A stretch of DNA of 64,000 nt from a virus (IMGVR_UViG_3300029957_000008:27977-91976); one strand, 5' to 3'. Shown: positions 16,886-24,765, counted from the stretch's first letter. Numbers and translations are program-made. Notes: generated by a model not told the origin, from the sequence alone.

Positions 16886-17668
16886 TTGAGATACTTCATA
16901 CCAAAAAGCGGCGTGAAAGCCATTGATGCGGCCATTGAGGCTTTGTTCAACCGAATGAAGCTTAGGTTCCTTGGAAAGAACTTCGAACCTAAGCAGATTC
17001 GTTTCAGCGTGAAACCCGATAAGGCGGTGGACTACAGGGAAGACCTGGCACTGCCTAGCATCTTCGACAAGGCTGCCAGAAGCGAGGGGATGAAGCCTAA
17101 CGAGCCCCTTAAGCAGTCGGTCACAGAAATCATAGAGCAATACCTAGATGCTCATCAAGAGTCCGCTAAGGCCAAGATTCGCTCTACCGTGCAAACATTT
17201 TTGAGCGAGGCGGAGGCCGGTACGGAAGGTGGGGTCGAGAAGGTTCTTAAAGAAGAACTTTCGAACGTCATGGAGAAAGTAACGTCTGGCGTACAAAACG
17301 TGGTGGATAACGAAATGGGAAGAGCAAAGAACTTAAGCACCCTAGATGCAATTACGAAAATCAACGCATTCTCCAACATTTCCGATCCAACGGTGGTGTT
17401 CATTGGCCCGAACGATCAACACACCTGTAAGGACTGCCAGAGATTGTTCTACCTAGAAGACGGGATCACGCCAAGAGCGTGGAAAGTCTCAGAACTCAAG
17501 ATGGGGCTTGGAAAACACGGTGACACTTCTCCTTGTGCGGGCGGTCAGCATCCTCACTGTCGTCATTCATATGGCACAATGATGCCAGGTTTTGGTTTTA
17601 CATCGGGCGGCAAGATAACCTATATCGAGCCGGGGTTTGATATTTGGAAATTCCAGCATGGTGGTTGA
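16886..17668 (+). CDS. MuF-like minor head protein
   Basis: Minor capsid or head-morphogenesis protein of the SPP1 gp7/Mu gpF type. The C-terminal region holds the typical Cys/His pattern: HTCKDCQRLFYLEDGITPR (about 178-196), then a Cys near 213 and HPHCRHSYG (about 222-230). The N-terminal half is helical. The TTG start has GAGGAAG upstream and begins directly after the portal stop. MuF proteins often carry C-terminal toxin domains, but this one ends soon after the core motif. Confidence 0.8.
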   Translation: MRYFIPKSGVKAIDAAIEALFNRMKLRFLGKNFEPKQIRFSVKPDKAVDYREDLALPSIFDKAARSEGMKPNEPLKQSVTEIIEQYLDAHQESAKAKIRSTVQTFLSEAEAGTEGGVEKVLKEELSNVMEKVTSGVQNVVDNEMGRAKNLSTLDAITKINAFSNISDPTVVFIGPNDQHTCKDCQRLFYLEDGITPRAWKVSELKMGLGKHGDTSPCAGGQHPHCRHSYGTMMPGFGFTSGGKITYIEPGFDIWKFQHGG

Positions 17669-18383
17669 CAATTTGAGTGACACGATAGATAAGACAACAG
17701 GGAAAACATGCGGAGGCTGTAACAGGGTTCTTCCTTTAGACTCATTTGGTAAACATTCGGCCGTCAAAAGCGGAAAAAGATCGCGATGTAAAGAATGTCG
17801 CCACGAAGAGGGTGTTAGATATAGAAAACAGAATCCGAATAATGGCCGAAACTACTACAAGAACAACAGAGAGAAACAAAGGGAATACGGTAGGAGATAT
17901 TATCAAGAAAACCGCGACTACCTTAAGAGTAAAACCAAGGCGTATAGACGAGACAATAAGGAAAAGCGAAACGCCAAAGAAAACGAGCGTTTTGCAACGG
18001 ACTTGCAGTACAGGCTGACTAAGAATATCCGAACCCGCCTGCGTAAATGCGTTAAACGTGGTTTTAAGGCTGGATCCTCAAGTGAGATGGGATGTACCGG
18101 CTTGGAATTTAAAGAATACATAGAGTCTCTGTTTTGGCCGAATATGACTTGGGATAATTACGGCAAGGAGTGGGAGCTTGACCACGTAAGTCCTTTATCA
18201 AAATCCGATCTTTGTAGCAGGGACAGCTTCCTTGCAGCAAATCACTTTACGAATGTCCAACCTTTGTGGAAGGACGATAACGAAAACAAGCTAGATCGTT
18301 TGGATTGGAGTCCTACTGAATCGGTCCACGAATTTCCTGAAAGACTGCGATATCTAATTATTCCCCAAGCAGCTAATGGTTGA
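17658..18383 (+). CDS. HNH homing-type endonuclease with zinc ribbon
   Basis: Probable free-standing homing endonuclease. The N-terminus holds a two-part zinc ribbon (CGGCNRVLP then CKECRHEE), followed by a long basic helical linker. The C-terminal HNH motif has WELDHVSPLSKSD (about 176-188), NHFTNVQPLW and DDNENK. It is inserted at the end of the packaging module and overlaps the MuF-like gene by 11 bases. I used the ATG at 17658; the upstream in-frame TTG has no better ribosome site. It converges with the minus-strand gene at 18354 and overlaps it by 30 bases. It is related to the larger HNH protein at 57004. Confidence 0.85.
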   Translation: MVVDNLSDTIDKTTGKTCGGCNRVLPLDSFGKHSAVKSGKRSRCKECRHEEGVRYRKQNPNNGRNYYKNNREKQREYGRRYYQENRDYLKSKTKAYRRDNKEKRNAKENERFATDLQYRLTKNIRTRLRKCVKRGFKAGSSSEMGCTGLEFKEYIESLFWPNMTWDNYGKEWELDHVSPLSKSDLCSRDSFLAANHFTNVQPLWKDDNENKLDRLDWSPTESVHEFPERLRYLIIPQAANG

Positions 18384-18623
18384 GATCCAGGTTACGGGAC
18401 TGCTAAAGAAAGTTTCATACATGTATTCGTCGTCTCTCCAGCGAAGAGTTTCTTTTAGGCTTGACATATCCACGATAGTCCCTGGAGTGAGATCTTCCGC
18501 ACACTCATCAAGTGCCTGCCACAAGCTTTCTGAGTATCCGAGCGGGATCACCCGGTCTTCAATTTGCTTCGTGACTTTGACACCCTCTATGCTGTTTTCG
18601 AACGTGTACTTTTTCATTGTCAT
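18354..18623 (-). CDS. Hypothetical protein, 89 aa
   Basis: No family is recognised; an acidic small protein. Three in-frame ATGs exist. The one at 18621-18623 overlaps the previous stop in an ATGA junction, and AGGATG just before a third ATG at 18617 could serve that start. It converges with and overlaps the HNH gene. Confidence 0.6.
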   Translation of the reverse strand: MTMKKYTFENSIEGVKVTKQIEDRVIPLGYSESLWQALDECAEDLTPGTIVDMSSLKETLRWRDDEYMYETFFSSPVTWISTISCLGNN

Positions 18624-18994
18624 CCTATTTGGATCGAATCCCACCCGGTGTTGGTCGAGTAAAACACTGTGTTAATAATCCCACTGGCCATAATGGCCGC
18701 CAAGCATTTTTCGCAAGGCTTGGAGAGTACAACCTCTCCTCTTGGAGAAACTCTAGCTACGTATAGGTTAACTGGTTTCTTGGTAGAAAGCAAGCGGGAC
18801 TTTGATTGAAGTTGTTTGATCGTTGCAATTTCGGCATGGGTGTTCATGCTGGCGTCAGGAGTGCAACTCTTACTAATGTTGGGTTTCTTAGTAAGAATCC
18901 TACCCCCACATTCCGTAACCGCACCGTGCCTAAAATGGGGGTACTTACTTCCCTTGGCGGTTTTAATGGCATATTGCGCTACCCAAGATTTCAT
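18620..18994 (-). CDS. Cytidine/dCMP deaminase-family enzyme
   Basis: Zinc-dependent deaminase of the CDA/dCMP family, probably feeding dUMP to ThyX. The active-site signature is present: HAE at residues 53-55 (zinc His and catalytic Glu) and PCEKC at 93-97 (two zinc Cys). At 124 residues it is shorter than T4 dCMP deaminase (about 190), so cytidine deaminase or another small deaminase is possible. It has its own promoter at 19002-19030 with the start codon at about +1, so the transcript is probably leaderless. It lies downstream of the dUTPase. Confidence 0.82.
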   Translation of the reverse strand: MKSWVAQYAIKTAKGSKYPHFRHGAVTECGGRILTKKPNISKSCTPDASMNTHAEIATIKQLQSKSRLLSTKKPVNLYVARVSPRGEVVLSKPCEKCLAAIMASGIINTVFYSTNTGWDSIQIG

Positions 18995-19001
18995 TAGTTA
19001 C

Positions 19002-19030
19002 TTTGTATCGTATATTATATGGTCTGTCAA
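19002..19030 (-). promoter_or_regulatory. Sigma70-type promoter of the deaminase gene
   Basis: Minus strand TTGACA (19025-19030), 17 bases, TACAAA (19002-19007). The ATG ends the 7-base discriminator at 18994, so the mRNA should begin at or within a base or two of the start codon. Confidence 0.65.
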
Positions 19031-19038
19031 CAAAAACG

Positions 19039-19506
19039 TTACTTACCAGTACTTCCAAAACCACCAGCACCCCGTTCGGTACTAGAAAGCTCCTCAACTT
19101 CCAAGATTACCGCCTGAACGACTGGAGTAATAACTAGCTGGGCGATTCGTTCACCCGGCTTCAAGTCGATACAATTATTAATCGTGCTGGCCAGGATTAC
19201 CTTGACTTCACCTCGGTAGTCACAGTCAATCGTACCAGGGCTGTTTAGGACCATTACGCCCATACATGCGAAGCTGCTTCTTGGGCGGATTTGGCCCTCG
19301 TAGCCATCAGGGATTTCAATAGCAAGCCCTGTGGACACCAGGTACGGCTCGTCCTTAATAAGATGTAGGGGGGCGTCGCCACAATAAGCCAAGTCCATGC
19401 CGGCCGCACCGGCCGTTTTGTATTGGGGAATAGTAGCGTTAGGGTTTAGCTTCTTAAAACGGATAGCGGGTTGCTGGGGGGATTTGAATTTGAAGGTAGG
19501 TTTCAT
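19039..19506 (-). CDS. dut: dUTPase (trimeric dUTP diphosphatase)
   Basis: Hydrolyses dUTP to dUMP and pyrophosphate, keeping uracil out of DNA and supplying ThyX. All five motifs are visible: AGMDL (35-39), RPRSS (74-78), GTIDCDYRGE (91-100), GERIAQLV (about 118-125) and the C-terminal P-loop-like GAGGFGSTG (146-154). Length 155 is typical. AGGAAA precedes the ATG, and it follows the hidden frameshifted gene by 12 bases in the same operon. Confidence 0.95.
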   Translation of the reverse strand: MKPTFKFKSPQQPAIRFKKLNPNATIPQYKTAGAAGMDLAYCGDAPLHLIKDEPYLVSTGLAIEIPDGYEGQIRPRSSFACMGVMVLNSPGTIDCDYRGEVKVILASTINNCIDLKPGERIAQLVITPVVQAVILEVEELSSTERGAGGFGSTGK

Positions 19507-19518
19507 TTGTTTCCTGTA

Positions 19519-19819
19519 TTAAACGATAATAAACATCTTGACGATTAAATCTCGTTCTCCTCCTAGGGAGACATTTATTGTGTGTGGGGGAAGGTTTCCA
19601 TCCAATAGAGCCCATACACGGAGATTTCTGATATTCCTGAGTGCCGTAAACTCATTGTAGTCTTGACTTCCTTTGGATGAGAGATATTTGGTCCGTGGAG
19701 GGTCTTTTCTTAGGAGATCTCGGAGCTTTGATCTGATCAGATGCTCTGCTGCACGGAAAACTTCTTGGGTGGCCCAGTTTCCGGGAAGCGTCTAGATCGA
19801 GCCACTCTTTTTCTGTCAT
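19519..19819 (-). CDS. Hypothetical protein of about 100 aa requiring a +1 frameshift
   Basis: An open frame of 90 codons (19519-19791) has strongly protein-like sequence (LPGNWATQEVFRAAEHLIRS, then VWALLDGNLPPHTINVSLGG and onward) but no usable start codon after its upstream stop at 19792-19794. The ATG at 19817-19819 in the neighbouring frame, with AGGCGAG upstream, encodes MTEKEWLDLDA and reaches the same point. A +1 shift near 19785-19791 (GACGCTTCCC) would join both into one protein. Without the shift, the ATG frame ends at 19652. The stop falls 12 bases before the dUTPase start, which fits an operon. Either programmed frameshifting or a sequence error explains it. Confidence 0.6.
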
Positions 19820-20192
19820 TTTGTCTCGCCTGAAGGGGTTTATCGTAGCATTTGGAGTTTGGACAGGTTGTTGGTGCACCACCGGAGGGGCCACACCATT
19901 GATATCCACACATAGGGCAGTATAAAGCGCTAGTGACGTTTCTTTTGCCTAGCAGTATCTGGTCGCATGTTAGTTCTGGGCCGCTTCGGTCTTCTCGGTA
20001 CGGAAGGGCGCCTTTCCAATTTTGTGGCAAAGCTTCTATACAGGGAACGATTTCTGCAGTTTTGAGCTTTGCCCGACAAAGTTCCTCTTCTCCTAGCCAT
20101 TTTGCTGCAAACTCAATGTCTTTGAGATCTTTGTTGGTCATGTCGATATCAAGCATGACTTCCATGTCAAGATGGCACAGTACGAGGGTCAC
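19737..20192 (-). CDS. Hypothetical zinc-ribbon protein, 151 aa
   Basis: No family is recognised. A C-terminal zinc ribbon is visible: CPMCGYQWC (about 93-101) and CPNSKC (about 110-115). The last 30 residues are basic and may reflect overlap with the next gene. The GTG start at 20190-20192 is supported by GGAGG and abuts the previous stop. A frameshift into the next frame near its end cannot be excluded. Confidence 0.65.
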   Translation of the reverse strand: MTLVLCHLDMEVMLDIDMTNKDLKDIEFAAKWLGEEELCRAKLKTAEIVPCIEALPQNWKGALPYREDRSGPELTCDQILLGKRNVTSALYCPMCGYQWCGPSGGAPTTCPNSKCYDKPLQARQNDRKRVARSRRFPETGPPKKFSVQQSI

Positions 20193-20402
20193 TTATTCCT
20201 CCGGACAAGCCAAGGCTGTGACGGTCTTGATTATGGTTACTCTCCAGAGTTTTTCTCCCGGATATACACAACCTGGGCGCTGGCGATCCCCGATAGCGTC
20301 CTCTTTTGTATCCCACGGATCATATTCTCCAGAGTGAGTAGCGTTGATTAGGGCTTCCTCTTCGTTTTTAGCATACACCCAAACTTTTACGGTTTTGGTC
20401 AC
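20193..20402 (-). CDS. Hypothetical protein, 69 aa
   Basis: Small protein with a beta-rich start (VTKTVKVWVYAKNEEEALIN) and a WRVTIIKTV end. I start it at the GTG that overlaps the previous stop (GTGA), with GGAG upstream. A longer TTG-started form from 20450 would overlap the previous gene by 51 bases. No family is recognised. Confidence 0.6.
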   Translation of the reverse strand: MTKTVKVWVYAKNEEEALINATHSGEYDPWDTKEDAIGDRQRPGCVYPGEKLWRVTIIKTVTALACPEE

Positions 20403-20569
20403 TTCTTCGTCTCCGTCTTGTATTGGACTTGCCACTTTTGTATGCAGCAATAATCGTCATTTATTTCAATTCGTCGTGCTTCTGCAGCATCTTCAGTGGC
20501 CCAGATACTGTCTAGCATATCGCCTTCGTGCATCTCCTCAAAGACGACTACATACACATACCTGTTCAT
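20399..20569 (-). CDS. Hypothetical protein, 56 aa
   Basis: Starts MNRYVYVVVFEEMHEGD and contains a helix ATEDAAEARRIEI; its pattern is similar to the next gene (VWVYAKNEEEALIN), so the two may be distant copies. ATGA overlap with the upstream gene and GTGA overlap with the downstream gene. It is shorter than 60 residues but well supported by coupling. Confidence 0.65.
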   Translation of the reverse strand: MNRYVYVVVFEEMHEGDMLDSIWATEDAAEARRIEINDDYCCIQKWQVQYKTETKK

Positions 20570-20742
20570 TCCACACTCGCCAAATCCAAAGCTTCCTGAA
20601 TTGCAGCCGCTTCTGATGGGTCTAGTTCACAGTTGTCTAAAAGGTATTCTAGGTATTCCGGCTCTTCCTCAAGTACATCCTCAAGATTTTCAAATTTAAA
20701 TCGGCCCTTAGTAAATTGGTTATGTTGGTTCAAAAAACTCAT
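20566..20742 (-). CDS. Hypothetical acidic protein, 58 aa
   Basis: Starts MSFLNQHNQFTKGRFKFEN and is strongly acidic with a helical C-terminus. AAAGGAG lies eight bases before the ATG. ATGA overlaps couple it to the HAD gene upstream and the 56-residue gene downstream. No family is recognised. Confidence 0.68.
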   Translation of the reverse strand: MSFLNQHNQFTKGRFKFENLEDVLEEEPEYLEYLLDNCELDPSEAAAIQEALDLASVE

Positions 20743-21191
20743 ACTTCTACTCCTTTGTTAATAACTTCAATAGCTCGTTCTACGTGTTCGTCTAAAAGTC
20801 CAAGATCCCAAGTAGTTTCAACTAGATGCGGCCACAAATGGACCATGTCTTCGCAATCGTCCAGGATTACAAACCTGTCGTGGCCGGGGTTCTCGTCCAA
20901 CCACTTCTGGATTTCATAACCTCTAGGACCGCCAAGGCGTGGAGTCTTGTCAATAATAGTAACTTTGCCGCCAGCATCGTTAATAACGTTTTCAATGAAG
21001 TCCAAGTGGAGCATGATTCGCCAGGTAGACGAAATAACAACATCAGCCCCGGTGGCTTCTACGATCTTATTCAGTCGCTCCACCGCTTTGCGATCCACTT
21101 CGTTCATTGTCCACTGGTCGCCAAGAAGATCTACAAACTCTTGGCTGTTCAGAACGCCATCAATGTCTAGGAAGATAATTGGCTTGGTCAT
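20739..21191 (-). CDS. HAD-superfamily phosphatase-like protein
   Basis: Haloacid dehalogenase-fold hydrolase. Motif I FLDIDGVLNS has the nucleophile Asp9 and Asp11; motif II is VISSTWR (about 52-58); motif III/IV region has the Lys of DKTPRLGG (about 101-108) and the acidic VILDDCEDM (about 128-136). The compact 150-residue form with STWR resembles HAD domains linked to nucleic-acid end repair. The substrate is unknown; a nucleotide or polynucleotide 3'-phosphate would fit the neighbours. It overlaps the previous stop by one base (TAATG). Confidence 0.82.
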   Translation of the reverse strand: MTKPIIFLDIDGVLNSQEFVDLLGDQWTMNEVDRKAVERLNKIVEATGADVVISSTWRIMLHLDFIENVINDAGGKVTIIDKTPRLGGPRGYEIQKWLDENPGHDRFVILDDCEDMVHLWPHLVETTWDLGLLDEHVERAIEVINKGVEV

Positions 21192-21382
21192 TAAAAAACT
21201 CTATTGAGGGAGTCGAGAAACACTTGCCGGGGCCAAGGGACACTCAGTCTGTGGTGCCACTGGTGCTGTTCACAGGCGTCTTTGATGCCGGCAACGGTTT
21301 TATCTATTTGGTCGTAATCAATAACTGTGGTAGCTACTAGTTCGTTTTTTGCGTCATAAACGGTAAGAATGGTTGGTGTCAA
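21191..21382 (-). CDS. Hypothetical protein, 63 aa
   Basis: A small beta/alpha protein. The TTG start is decided by AGGAGG eight bases upstream; no ATG is available nearby. The stop overlaps the HAD start. No family is recognised. Confidence 0.6.
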   Translation of the reverse strand: MTPTILTVYDAKNELVATTVIDYDQIDKTVAGIKDACEQHQWHHRLSVPWPRQVFLDSLNRVF

Positions 21383-21437
21383 TGAGCGGTACCTCCTGAA
21401 TGTTTGTAATTATCTGTGTTTGTTCTAAGAAAGTCAA

Positions 21438-22010
21438 TTATTTTCTGCAACCAAATTCAGAATCCTGAGTTACTAATGTTTTTAGGTATCGGAATCGTTT
21501 GGTGACAGTGTAGGTGTATCTAGAGATCGTGGGATCGTTAATCCAGTTTCCATACCCCTTGTTGTAAATGGTCAAAGCCTTCAGTAGGTTGCGCTGTTCT
21601 CCTATTAGTTCGGCCAGGTAGGCTATTCCTAGGTAGATGTTGTTCCTAATGTCGTAAAACGGATCCCCCACGATCTTGAACTTCTCCACCAAGTACTTGC
21701 TGGTCCGTTTGGATAGCTGAATCAGTCCCCGACAGCCTTTCTTAGACTTTGCTCTCTTATCGTACCGGCTTTCGACTTCTATAAGGGCTACAACAAATAC
21801 CGGGCTAAGCCCGAACTCCCTACCTACTTCAGTTGCAGCTATTGCCATCTCCTTGGCGTCTGAGGAGTCTAGCTTGGTCTGCAGGACGTAGGAGCGTTTA
21901 GCTATTAGCTCCTGAAGAGGCACCACATCGGCGGATTCCGGTGCTAAGCACCTATTACCGCCGTTCATGCCATTTAGAAACATTAGAAGAGTTAGTATCT
22001 GTAGGTTCAT
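21438..22010 (-). CDS. Lytic transglycosylase (SLT-type lysozyme-like)
   Basis: Cleaves peptidoglycan. The SLT fold is indicated by ALIEVESRY (catalytic Glu about residue 80), GCRGLIQLS (about 92-100, equivalent to GAMGLMQL), NNIYLGIAYL, and ALTIYNKGYGN. The N-terminus (MNLQILTLLMFLNGMNG) is a short signal-peptide-like hydrophobic stretch, so it may be exported. It is in a minus-strand cluster with nucleotide enzymes, not with the tail genes, so it could act in lysis or in host wall remodelling rather than in the virion. Confidence 0.85.
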   Translation of the reverse strand: MNLQILTLLMFLNGMNGGNRCLAPESADVVPLQELIAKRSYVLQTKLDSSDAKEMAIAATEVGREFGLSPVFVVALIEVESRYDKRAKSKKGCRGLIQLSKRTSKYLVEKFKIVGDPFYDIRNNIYLGIAYLAELIGEQRNLLKALTIYNKGYGNWINDPTISRYTYTVTKRFRYLKTLVTQDSEFGCRK

Positions 22011-22152
22011 TGCACACCTTGTGGGATAAATAGGTTACTTTAGCGCAAGTGACAAAGTTTTCAAATGACGCGGCCTTTTTGGCGCATAGCGCCATGTTGA
22101 AGGCCGTAGGAAAGGCGAAGAAGGCAAGCAAAAACATTCCAATAGTTTTCAT
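21955..22152 (-). CDS. Small exported protein, 65 aa
   Basis: MKTIGMFLLAFFAFPTAF is a clear signal peptide or membrane helix, followed by a polar segment with Cys residues. It overlaps the start of the transglycosylase gene by 56 bases in another frame, an arrangement common in phage lysis cassettes (spanin-like pairs), but I see no proper lipobox. A longer TTG form from 22188 is possible. AAAGGAG lies further upstream (about 30 bases), so the start is uncertain. Confidence 0.5.
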   Translation of the reverse strand: MKTIGMFLLAFFAFPTAFNMALCAKKAASFENFVTCAKVTYLSHKVCNEPTDTNSSNVSKWHERR

Positions 22153-22190
22153 GTGAAGAACGCTACTTTCTATTCTCCTTTGTGTCAAGT

Positions 22191-22199
22191 CAATCTTTA
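22191..22199 (+). promoter_or_regulatory. Candidate late promoter motif (protease-GGDEF gene)
   Basis: CAATCTTTA, six bases before the ATG at 22206; no Shine-Dalgarno site is present, so the mRNA would be nearly leaderless. Confidence 0.5.
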
Positions 22200-22205
22200 T
22201 TGTAA

Positions 22206-24389
22206 ATGCTGTGCCCCAACATTAAAGATTCCAAGGGAATGCTCATCGATGGAGTTTTTTCATCGGAGGCCATCGACTCTTCAGGAGAAGTTGTAAAACT
22301 TGAAGGTATTGATATCTCCTCTATGGAAGAGGGGCACGGGGTTGCCAATTACGAGCACAAGGGAATAGACGCTGGAGGCTTTGGCCGGGAGATCGTAGGA
22401 AGGATCATCTACGTCCACAAGGTTTTTAAGGCTTCGGACTGCGAAGATGACCGCCAAAGGATGTTTTGGAAGAAAGTCAAGGAGCAGCCCTTTCTCTACG
22501 GTATGGTCCGGCTTTACGATGCTGCGGGCCACACCGGAGCAGAGGCCCTAGCGGCCCAAATCCGGGATGCTGTCTACCACGATGATGAAATTACGGTTAG
22601 GTACTCCGTAGAGGGTACAACCCTTGAGCGGGATGGAAACATCATTAAGACCTCCATCGCTAGGAAGGTTGCTCTAATCATTGGCCCCTGCAATAAGACC
22701 TGTCTATCCGGTGTGGTTAAAGACACCAACGCCCCTAAGGGATACCAAAAAGAGGACATCGAGAAGTCTGAATTATTGTCCGATCCTTCAAGCCGAAGCA
22801 TCGGTGACGCCCCAGAGTACCAGTACAACCCAATCGTGTCGGATTTTACCAAGAACCCGCTTATTGATCTGGTCCAGAGCTTAGAGCTACTAAAGAGCAT
22901 GACGGCGGGTGGTGGAGACGCAGCCCCTTCTACTCTTACTGGCGGCCAAGCTCTACAAAGGGAAGAGCTAGGTGGCGTCTACAAGAACCACATCGTTGAC
23001 GCCATCAAGGACTACAAAGACCCTTGGGACCACGGTAAGTTTCGAAAGTTTCTAAAAGCTCGGTTGGACAAAGCTGACCTTCCTGAGGTTTCTGACTCGT
23101 TCTTGGACTACTTCATGGGGATCGCCAAGGACTACCAGATTAAGAAGCATCAGGACATTAACCAGGAGTACATTACTAATACTTCGCTGGTTGGCCAAGT
23201 CCATCAGTTAGAAGGATATCTGGTTGAGCTGAGGAAGTCCATCAGAGACGAGCTAGAGGGGTACCAAGTTAGCCTTCCTGAGGTTTACGCCGTCAAGATG
23301 AAGGTGGGTAATGATTACCTACCCGCTGGTCGGTTCATGGTGGTTCAAAACGCAGTCCACCACCTAGAAGACTACCATGGGATCCTAGCAGCTATGATTC
23401 CCGAAGGGCCTTTGGGTGTAGACGGCCAGACTGGAATAGAAGCCCTCAAGATGGTCCCCGAGTTCTCGGTTACCGAGCATCAGATTCCTGAGCCGGTAGC
23501 CAATACAGTACCTGGTATTGTTGGGGTGGTTTCCAACAAGCTTCAAGCCCCACAAAGGGCCGCTGTTTTTGAATATATTCGGCCCGGTATGGGGCAGTCC
23601 CATATTGTTGAGTTTAGTGAGCATGGCGCAGCCCTGGATGGTGAAAAGCTGACAGATGATGAGCTGAATCTCATTGTCTCCAATGTTGAAAGCGGTTTGG
23701 CTACTCTCAAGTGGAAGCAGAATAGCAACCAGGACTTGAGTAAGTCTGACATGGGCGTGCATGAGGCTATGGCTGGTTTAAGAGCGGCCGTATCGGCCGG
23801 ACATGTGCATCCTGATGTCGAAAGGGCGTTTACCAAGCACGTCTTTGAGGACCACATGGTTCCTGGGGTGGGTAATAAGTTCGCTTGGAATGAATTTCAA
23901 CGACAGAACAAGCCAGGAGTACTTGGGTCTATTGATCTTAACTCTTTTAAGCACATTAACGATACTCGCGGCCATATTGCCGGCGATAGCGCGATCAAGG
24001 CCGTTGGTGGGGCACTGAAGAGTGCTGCTGAGAAGGTTGGGACAGTAAAGCTGTTTAGGACTGGTGGAGACGAGTTTGCCATTCACAGCCCTACTCAAGA
24101 AGATGCTCATAGGTTTATGAGAGAAGCAAGGTCTCACATGGCTCAAATACCGCCAGTTGGCGGGGTACATAAGCCATCGTTCAGTATCGGCTTGGGCCAG
24201 GACTTTGGGACGGCAGACAAGGCTTTGTATCTAGCCAAGAAGCAAAAGGTCGATCCTGTGACGGGTAAGAACGCCTATCACCCTGCCAGAACTCCTCACT
24301 TGGGGCACTCTTTGCTGCCAGGATCGGAAGGGCCGATCAATATGTCTGAAGCACCTACGGCTTCGACTGGGTCAAAGGTAGCGGCGTAG
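22206..24389 (+). CDS. Head-maturation protease-like protein fused to a GGDEF domain
   Basis: 727 residues in at least three parts. The N-terminal 170 residues (SSEAIDSSGEVV, NYEHKG, FLYGMVRLYD, ITVRYSVEG) resemble XkdF/S78-type phage prohead proteases, with candidate catalytic His and Ser. Residues about 217-255 (NPLIDLVQSLELL..DAAPSTLTGGQALQREEL) match the start of the major capsid protein. The C-terminal 130 residues form a GGDEF nucleotidyl-cyclase domain: SIDLNSFKHINDTRGHIAGD near 573, FRTGGDEF near 617 and FSIGLGQDF near 660. The metal Asp and intact GGDEF suggest activity; no RxxD inhibitory site is seen. It sits just before the scaffold and capsid genes. The protease call is moderate, the GGDEF call strong. 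Confidence 0.8.
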   Translation: MLCPNIKDSKGMLIDGVFSSEAIDSSGEVVKLEGIDISSMEEGHGVANYEHKGIDAGGFGREIVGRIIYVHKVFKASDCEDDRQRMFWKKVKEQPFLYGMVRLYDAAGHTGAEALAAQIRDAVYHDDEITVRYSVEGTTLERDGNIIKTSIARKVALIIGPCNKTCLSGVVKDTNAPKGYQKEDIEKSELLSDPSSRSIGDAPEYQYNPIVSDFTKNPLIDLVQSLELLKSMTAGGGDAAPSTLTGGQALQREELGGVYKNHIVDAIKDYKDPWDHGKFRKFLKARLDKADLPEVSDSFLDYFMGIAKDYQIKKHQDINQEYITNTSLVGQVHQLEGYLVELRKSIRDELEGYQVSLPEVYAVKMKVGNDYLPAGRFMVVQNAVHHLEDYHGILAAMIPEGPLGVDGQTGIEALKMVPEFSVTEHQIPEPVANTVPGIVGVVSNKLQAPQRAAVFEYIRPGMGQSHIVEFSEHGAALDGEKLTDDELNLIVSNVESGLATLKWKQNSNQDLSKSDMGVHEAMAGLRAAVSAGHVHPDVERAFTKHVFEDHMVPGVGNKFAWNEFQRQNKPGVLGSIDLNSFKHINDTRGHIAGDSAIKAVGGALKSAAEKVGTVKLFRTGGDEFAIHSPTQEDAHRFMREARSHMAQIPPVGGVHKPSFSIGLGQDFGTADKALYLAKKQKVDPVTGKNAYHPARTPHLGHSLLPGSEGPINMSEAPTASTGSKVAA

Positions 24390-24765
24390 TCTTTCGGCAG
24401 CTTTTGCAGGTTCGTTCGCGTTGAGTGAACGATAAGAACATTGGCAGGACCTTGTTGCAGGCGTAGCACTCTCTGAGGCCGCTGTCCGCATTGCATTTGC
24501 TGCATAGGCCGTTGCTGTTCAGTTTTCGGTGTTTGAGGCAGCAGGCGCAGACTGTATCTGGCCACTTTTTGACCATTATGTCCTCTTTCCTGCAGGATTT
24601 ACACTTTGAAGTGACGGGTCTAGCTGTGCCCTCCCGGATGAACTCATGGAAGGCCCTCCTGGGAAGGGCTTTCTTGCATCCAGAGCATCTGTAGGTCTCG
24701 TCAGCGGTCACTATTGGTAAGATTAGTGTTTTATACATTTTTTGTAGCTCACTAATGTCAATCAT
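24355..24765 (-). CDS. Multi-CxxC zinc-ribbon protein
   Basis: 136 residues with five Cys pairs: CSGC, CKSC, CACC, CSKC (then CYAC) and a final CKSC. The knuckles YRCSGCKKALPRRAF and RECYACNKVLPMFL resemble the ribbons at the front of the HNH proteins at 17658 and 57004, but no HNH motif follows. It may be a DNA-binding remnant or regulator derived from such an endonuclease. It is on the opposite strand to the capsid operon and overlaps the GGDEF gene end by 35 bases. No ribosome site is clear at the ATG, and a second ATG lies nine codons downstream. Confidence 0.65.
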   Translation of the reverse strand: MIDISELQKMYKTLILPIVTADETYRCSGCKKALPRRAFHEFIREGTARPVTSKCKSCRKEDIMVKKWPDTVCACCLKHRKLNSNGLCSKCNADSGLRECYACNKVLPMFLSFTQRERTCKSCRKTTPLPLTQSKP

